Source: Ciona intestinalis (Eukaryota > Chordata > Ascidiacea > Phlebobranchia > Cionidae). Taken from it: DNA of 64,000 nucleotides. A model generated the notes under the pieces. It did not search any database and had not been told where the DNA came from. It saw only the letters and a list, made by a program, of their open reading frames with translations. Both the position numbers and the translations under genes were made by a program. Of this stretch, positions 37,001-46,000 are shown in pieces (position 1 is the stretch's first letter; each line of letters begins with the position of its first letter). The DNA lies in NCBI RefSeq assembly GCF_000224145.3, contig NC_020177.2, positions 2,128,325-2,192,324 of the forward strand, read 5' to 3'.

Positions 37001-40000
37001 GTTAGATACCTTATATTAGATGTCGTTTATTTGAAATCTGCTAACGCCTAACTAACTAGATATCAATTATTAACTGGGAACCAAATAAGGTAGAAATATA
37101 TTATACATGTTGTTCACACTTTGTGTACGTGATAACAACTTGTATTTAAATGTCAAGGAGGAACTACAGTTTAATATCAGTTAAGAATACAGTTTAATAT
37201 CAGCTAAGAATACAGTTTAATATCAGTTAAGATTACAGTTTAATATCAGTTAAGATTACAGTTTAATATCAGTTAAGAATACAGTTTAATATCAGTTAAG
37301 AATACAGTTTAATATCAGTTAAGAATACAGTTTAATATCAGTTAAGATTACAGTTTAATATCAGTTAAGATTACAGTTTAATATCAGTTAAGAATACAGT
37401 TTAATATCAGTTAAGAATACAGTTTAATATCAGTTAAGAATACAGTTTAATATCAGTTAAGATTACAGTTTAATATCAGTTAAGAATACAGTTCAATGTC
37501 AGTTAAAAACACAGATTCAAAGTTTTGTAAGAAATACAATTTAGATATTGGTGTTAGTTTACTGTTAATTGTATATGTAGGTGTAGAATATATGCATGGA
37601 ATCACAGAAATGGGTGTAAGATTGTTTTGCGTAAGAATATATAGTGGGGGGGGGAGATGGGATACCTTTAGCACATAATGTCCAAAAACCCTGATTGTGT
37701 TTTAAACAATTAACAACGGTCTAAGAAAGTCGAGAGGATACAGTTTTATAATTATTAGAATTTTCTTTGTTAACGACCAAATGGGACGAGAAAATAAAAT
37801 GAAAAGGTGTCCCATCTCCCCCCACCCTGCTATATTGACTTTCGGAATCTGTGTCAGTTAAGAAAACTTATTGTACAGAAAATCAGTGAATAGTTGGTAG
37901 TGATTTGATAACATTGTTTACTTAGTGACAACAAGATGTTGGTATGTTAATTTTTATGATGAACATATTTATTAGGATACTCCCTACATGTGTTGTGTAT
38001 TTATGTATCAAACTGTTTGCTAAGAATTGTGGATTTTGCAAGACTGTAAGAATTTAACAATAATTTTTGAATAAGTTTTGACAAGTATTGTTTTAAAAAA
38101 AAAAAAAAAAAAAAAAGTTTAAAAAAGTGTAGGTGCTGAAAATAAGATCCTAATGTGCTATGAGCCAAACAGGTTGATAAGCACTGTTTTATCTATTTTT
38201 ATAAAAATCCCAAAAGCATTATTTGTATAATATAATAATTCAAAATTTTTCAAATATATATTATATTTCTAGTTGATAGAATGTGTTCTGGAGTGACAAC
38301 ATTTTGACAATTTTTTCCCAAAAAATGAAATCATATTTTTTATTTTAAATATATATATTATTTCTATTTAACAGCACAAAGTGTTGCCGACTACAAAAGA
38401 CGCGGTTGAGCGAAGACGAAGCAGTGATGCGACAAGTCCTTTCAAACGCAATGAAAGGATATACAAAAAATCGCTTAGTCATGGTAACATTGAATCCACT
38501 ATGTCGGTCTATCCACCTGAAACCGACGGTTGCACATCAGACAGAAACTCTGGGAATTATGAAGGTCTTTACTCATGTTTTAATGTTTTATTGGTACTGG
38601 TTGTTAAAAAGTAAAGTAGTAACTAACAACTTTCGTTTTTTTAGATATATAAATTAAATAATATAAAAATTGAACAAAACAGTAAGGAATGTATTTAACA
38701 ACAGAAAACTTTCTGAACATAATTTAAAAACTCAAATAGTTTCTATTTTTTGATGAAATAATTACAAAAACCTAAAATTTAAATAATTCCCAAAAAAATA
38801 CACAGCTTGAATCATACTATATATTAACAATAAAACCCATAAAAAATATTAATTAAAAGTTTTTTATCAACAGGCTCACCAAACAAGGATCCTCCAAAAG
38901 TTTCGAGTTTTCTTCATTGTGGCCCACCCAACATAAACCCCCCTGATCGACCCCCACCTAAACCCACAAACCCATCACCCAGGCATGGAGATCCCATGAA
39001 CCCCACCCCACGTCACAGAATGTCATTCCCCCTCCCAGGTTTAGCCCCCTCTGTACCTCGCCCTATTAGTCCGGGGTTGCCGACATCACCCCCACCTTTC
39101 CCCCCAGAAAGATCCCCATCCAGAGATTCCAGACCCAAACCCCTGTCGAGGGTGATTCCCCCTTCACCCCAGCTTCACCCCCCAACAACTGACCCCATAT
39201 ATTCAACACCGGAGGGTGAAAGCGATGGGGAAACCCCACCACCATTACCAGAACGTGATGCTATATATGAAGGGGTGGATGGTAAGAAATTTATAACAAA
39301 ACATCTAAATTTGAATAAAAAACATCAAAAATAAACATTGGTTAAAAAAAGAGGGTGGGAAAAATGGGACACCTTTTTATTCTATTTTCCCGCCACATTT
39401 GATAGTAAATAAAGAACATTCAAAGAATCAGAAAACCGTATCCTCCCAACTTCCACAGACCGTTGTTGTTTGTTAAAACATGAGTATTTAAATATTATGT
39501 GTCAAAGGTGTCCTGTTAAATGTTTTTAATACAAATTTTGTTATGTCAGTTAATATTGTTACAATTTTCCTAAACCTTTTTTTTCCAGTGTTAAACGTTG
39601 TACCCCCTTCACCGTGTGGAATTCTGAATCGTTCAAAACTTTTGGATTCTGAACCATTGTACCAGGTTATTATAATAATGTTATACATTTTCTAAAAAGT
39701 GATATTCAGACTTGAAAATTTACACTATTTCTATTTAAACCGAATTCATGGGTATTGTTTAGCAAGTTAACCATGAATGGAATTTTCCAATGGTTAGATA
39801 AATTTTCCGTTTTATTTTACCCAAAAAGTTAAGTTCTTGGATACTATATATGATATTGATGTTAAATAAATATTTACTTCAATCATTGAGTGCGGAGATT
39901 ATTTAAACATCTTCTAAATTTTAGAATTATTTTAACAAAAGTTTCTAAGTTTAAGAACATAGTGATTAATGAGACAAAATTGGTCTTAAACTTTTTTAAT

Positions 40001-43000
40001 TTTTATAAAAATAAATTACAAATTTTTTTTGGACCAGATTTACAGAAGCCGCACGTTATCTCATGCGTCTACAAAAAGATCCGCAGCTGCCAGGGCTAGA
40101 AACCAAACTGGTAATTTTGTTTCCTTTTGTGTGCCTGAATTGTAAATCATTTTTACCGAAATTAACAAATTTTAAATTGTCAAATATAGACTTTAATTTT
40201 TTCTATTTTTGAAACACTTCGATCCAAAATGTGTTAAAACATGAGTGTGTCCGAACAACACATTGCCTTTATTTTAAATCCTAGCGATTAATTTTTATTT
40301 ATTCTTTAAATGTATAATGCAAATCATTTGAACATTGCCCACACACAGTACATGTAGAGCCTATGGTGTCAATCTTATCTAAAAAAAATGCACAAATTAA
40401 TTTTCATTTGCTTGTTTATGTAAAAAGCACCGGAAACAGGTAAAAATGTCCATTCTGTAGAATATGCATTTCGGAATTTTTTTGTTTTTTCTTGTTATTT
40501 TTTATAAATATTTGCACTTTATTTCTAATGGTTTTAATTAAAAACCTGCGGCATTATTTTATTTTTATCAAGAATCTTAAAAAAACTGAATTTTCATTTT
40601 AGTTCCGGAGACAGGCACACAGTGGAAGAGTGAATTGATGTCAGAGGACCTTGGAACATCCACACTGTGGAGAGAAATCCCGGAGGTTGCGGACAGTGGT
40701 CATCCGAAGGACATGAGCAAGGACCAGATCAAGCTGCAACAGGTTGGTTGGATTTTAATTGCGCAACACTGAAAAAGTAAATTTGTTGTGCATCACTGAA
40801 AAAGTAAATTTAATTCACTAAAAGTTAAATTTATGCTGCGCATCACAGGAAAAAAATCGTTTATTTTTTTTAAATGTTAAAAAAAACACCTTATACTGTT
40901 TATACATATAATTAGATGTATGGTTGACTATTTTGGCTGTATAGTATTTAGAAACATAATTAACAAAATCTGGTAAAATGTTAATATTGTTTACTGTTGC
41001 GCACTAAATCATGGTCTTCATGAATATGTACAAGATTTTTTTGTAAATTTTTTTTTTTTTTTCACTTTATAAGTTACTTTAAACAAACACATAATCCACC
41101 AGCACACAATAGCAAAGTTTTTAAAACTTTAAAAATTCTCCCTTCTATAGTTTAATATATCTGGTTTCATTCATGTTTATTCTGTGTGAGGAAAACACTA
41201 GATGATGTAAACCAGATGTTGTGGTTTATATATATTGTGAACATCGATTTTCAGTTCTGTTTGGTTACTCCTATGGAAAATACCCTACTGCTGTCAATAT
41301 AATAATCTTTGCAAATTTTTCTGAAAAGTTTCTGTACAAATAATGTCTCGCTTACTGTCTGTGGTATTTTTAATTCATTTTAGTTTTAACCATAACTTTT
41401 TTTTGGCTGTTTTAGTCTATTTTTTACATTACTATTGTCTATAACATTAAAATAACAGTGCTTTTTTACACTTTGATATTGTAATAATTTTTTCCCCATT
41501 TTAAATAACTCGTATTTCAGTTTTTGGCCGGGGTAGTAAAAAAAATATTAAAAATAAAAAAATTTTGTTTGGTAAATTTGTTTTTTCCTCCCAAGTCTCA
41601 GTTTGAGGTGATCACATCCCAAGCTTCATATCTTCGTAGTCTCAACATCCTTGTGCATCATTTTATGGAGGATTGGGCCATGGAGTCAACTGATGTTCTC
41701 CCATCCACGGATCGAAAGCGACTCTTCTCAAACATCGAATCTGTGAAGAACGTGGAACAGAGGTTTGAAAAAAATTGTTTAAAAATATGATGAAATTATT
41801 TTTTCGTTAGTATATCAACTGAGTACCATTATTTTTTAGTAAATAAAAGTTAGACAAAGACATTTTTTGATAAAAAGACACAGTTTTTTAAAATTTTTAC
41901 AGCACTAAATGTTTTAAAAAAGTTAGTGAAAGGTATAATATTTAATCTTTAAAGAGCATGGCCATATTAAATGCATTAAAAGCTGTAACTGCTAAAAAGC
42001 TGAAATAATTCTCATTTGGTATAGACATTCTTTTATGTAGTTTTGTCTAAATAACGACTCTAAAAATAATTTATAAAAATGTAATACAAAACTCTCCAAT
42101 CAGGTTCCTCGAAGATTTAGAAAAACACTTCTGGTCTGATTTAAAACTGACAAAAGTATGCGACGTTATTGCAAAATATGCAAAGCAGGACTTCTCAGTT
42201 TATATACTGTATATACAAAACCAGGTCTACCAAGACAGGGTGCTCACTAAACTACAGTAAGTATTAATAAGGTTGTTTTTTTTATAAAAGGCATAATATT
42301 ATAATTAATATACCTGTACAACTATACTAGAATTAAAATAGAAAACTTCATAGAAAAAATAAATGCATTTAAGTCCTACACTTAGTGGACCAACTAACTA
42401 TTCAACATGTCCATACATAGTTTGTTTTTTCTAAAATATTAATAATACGCTACTTTGTTCTTATGTAAAATTCGTTTACTTAAATAAATTTTGCCTTTTT
42501 TACATTATTTTTTTTTCATTTTTACCTTATTTTACTTCTATTTATTTCTTTAATCGTTAATGTAAAGACCATCAACTGCCTTTTTCCCTCCGTTCTCTCA
42601 TATTACCTGCTTCCCCAACTCTCTCACTCACTCATCCATAACCACCAACCTCCAGAAGAAATCACGAATTATTTGCCGAGAACTTATGTCGTCTTGAATC
42701 CTCCTCCGCGTGCAACAAACTCCCTCTCCTCTCCTTCCTCTTGCTCCCGATGCAGAGAGTCACTCGTCTCCCACTCCTTGTCTCCGCAATCGTCAACGCA
42801 GCGGACGCAGCCGGAGAACCAAAGATGCTGAAGATTGCCAAACATACACTCGGAGTTGTAAACAAGGTTAGTATGTATATAATCTTTTAATGACTTACCT
42901 GGTATGAAAAAATAATTGTGTATGTTCGACGTTTAGTCTGCCATCTGGCAAAATTGCTGTTTTTTACACTACGTTTTTTTTTAATTCCCAAGTAGCAGAT

Positions 43001-46000
43001 GAAACCTCGGAAATATACTACCTTTTTTTTACCAAATGCGTCTTGAAAAATTATTTACATTATGCCTGGTAGCAGAAGTAACAGAACATGGTTAATATGA
43101 CATTTTTCATGTTTATTCCATATAAAAATAGTATTACCATATCTTCATGTAAAACAGTGTTGAAAAAAACATTTTTTTCAAACTATATGGGTGAGGTCCT
43201 ACAGCATGACATGTTGCATGTAAACTTTGAATTACTTTGCTCGTATAAATATAAAGATAGTTTTATTGTAACCAAGTTAAAAGCACATAAACTTTATCAA
43301 GGTGTTGCTGCATCAAGGAGATAAAGTCTCACTACATGTCAGATGAAACATATGTTTTTTTATACAGAAAAATCATTTTTAAACTTGAATGAATGAATGT
43401 AACTTACTTTATCCTCGCTTGCCCAAGGACACATACGCCCACAATGGTAGCAACGATGAACCTTGAACCCATTACCTCTGGGTTCGAGGCAGGCCCGCTA
43501 ACCAACTGTGCTATGGTGCCGTGCTTACTAGTTTGAATTCACTAACTCCATTATTCTACAGTTGGTCAAGAAATGCAATGAAGGAGCCAAGAAAATGCAA
43601 CAAACAGAACAACTCGCAGAAATTGCTTCCCAACTTGATTATTCATCTTCTGTCAAGATGTTTGCTCTCGTTTCACAATCAAGGTTCTTATTTATTTAAA
43701 TATGTTGTTAGTTGTTAGAGGTTAATTTAGGACTTTTTGTGCTGCGAATACAATTATGATACTGTATAAAAATTGCTTTTAAAATACAGCAGTTTAATTA
43801 AGAAGGCAGAAATTAATGTTAAATTTTTGTTGGAAAAAAGGCTTAAAAATCAAGAAACAAAATAAAAATATGTTAAACAATAACTTGATTGTTTGTTTGA
43901 TTTCTTTATTATCTAATAATTGCTTTTATTAAAACAGGAGTTTAGTGAAGAAAGGAGAAATGAATGTGAGCATGTCAGTTGATTCAAAAAAATCCACAAA
44001 ACTCAACAAATTATGGTTGTTTCTATTCACTGATGTCATGTTTATTGCAAGGAAAAAAAGGTTGGCATTTTTACATTAATTTCGAATTTAAAATATACAT
44101 GTACTATATCTCACTCATACATGTCCGGCGCCGTGGCGTAGTGGTTAGCGCGCCTGCCCGTAACCATTAGGTAATGAGTTCAAGGCTCGTCGCTGCTACC
44201 ATTGTCTATACATGTACTATATCTCACCCATACATGTATTATATCTCACTCATACATGTATTATATCTCACCCATACATGTATTATATCTCACTCATACA
44301 TGTATTATATCTCACCCATACATGTATTATATCTCACCCATACATGTATTATATCTCACCAGCTACATGGAGTCAGGTTCAAGCTCCAGGTTTGAGGTTG
44401 TGGATTGGGCAAAACGGTCGCTACTATATGTCAATGAGCAAGCTGTCACAGAGAACTTAATTTATCTCATTCTGTTGGAAAACCAAGCTGGAAAAAGAGT
44501 CGAAATGACACTCAACCCAGTCAGCCAGTAAGTCAACAGATTTTGACATTTTTTTTACTATATATTAATAAATGTAAATTATGTATCTTCACTTGGTGGA
44601 CACCATCAGTCTTTGTAACATGGGTGTTCTAATTAAAACAACAAGTGACAGCTTATAAATTATCATGTATGTAACTTTAAAGTTAAGTAATCATTTTTTA
44701 TGGCCAACAATTTAGACAACCTCTTAGAAACAACTGTTAAGTGTCTTAGACACATACTCACAATGGTAGCAGCATCGAGCCTTGAACCCTGTATTCCCTG
44801 GTTTATAGGCCATAGATCTGCACATTAAACTAACGTTAATTTATGGCTTTTTGGGATGAAAATGCAACCATGATATAACAATATAAAGGTGGAAAACTTT
44901 AGATTTGATTTTCTAACCAAGTGTTTATACAGGAATGAGTTATCACGTTGGACGGATGCATTAAGCCCTCCATCACTAAATACAACAGGGGAGAGTATAT
45001 ATGAAACATGGGGTGAGTTGTGTGTGGAAAACTTATTAATAAAACTGTAAGATAGGATCACACCTTAAATTTTCATATTTAGAATAGATAGCCTTTATAT
45101 TTTTTTAATAACTTTTGCCAAAAAATCTTATAATTCAAAGACTGTTTAACTTTTAAAAATCCACTATTTTTTCAATAGCTGCATCTTTTTTTATTTTTAC
45201 AAATTCAGTTGCTTTTAAGATTGATGTAACGTAAAATTAACAGTGTTAGAGAATGGTTGTATAGACTGTAGAGTATCAAAATGCATTAAAATATTACGCT
45301 TTAACATCCGGCGCCCTGGCACAGTTGGTTAGCGCGCCTGCCCTTTAACCCATGAGTTATGGGTTCAAGGCTCGTTGCTGCTACTATTGTGGGCAAGTTA
45401 CATTATTCATTNNNNNNNNNNNNNNNNNNNNNNNNNNNNNNNNNNNNNNNNNNNNNNNNNNNNNNNNNNNNNNNNNNNNNNNNNNNNNNNNNNNNNNNNN
45501 NNNNNNNNNNNNNNNNNNNNNNNNNNNNNNNNNNNNGAGTTGTAAACAAAGTTAGTATGTATATAATCTTTCAACGGCTCATCTGGTTTGAAAAAAAACG
45601 TTTTTATATGGAATAAACATGAAAGAAGTCATATTGACACGGTTGTGTTACTNTCTGCTACCAGGCATAATGTATATAATCTTTTAACGACTCATCTGGT
45701 ATGAAAAAAACCTAGCGTATTTTCAACGTTTCGTCTGCCATCCGGCAAAATTGCCTACATTTTTCATAATTGCAGTACACTAAATACACTATGTTTTTTT
45801 TCAAAATTACCGGATAGCAGACGAAACGTTGGAAATTACACTATGTTTTTTTCATACAAAAGTGAGCTGTTGAAAAAACTTTTGAATTACTTTGCTCGTA
45901 TAAATATAAAGATAGTTTTATTGTAACCAAGTTAAAAGCACATAAACTTTATCAAGGTGTTGCTGCATCAAGGAGATAAAGTCTCACTACATGTCAGATG

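Noticed and set aside
37166..37511. Regular direct repeats resembling a CRISPR array
   Set aside because: Units are contiguous without spacers and lie in an intron of an animal gene; this is a simple tandem repeat.
44125..44206. Candidate tRNA gene
   Set aside because: A- and B-box-like sequences are present, but the ends do not form an acceptor stem and the sequence recurs as a dispersed repeat, so it is SINE-derived.
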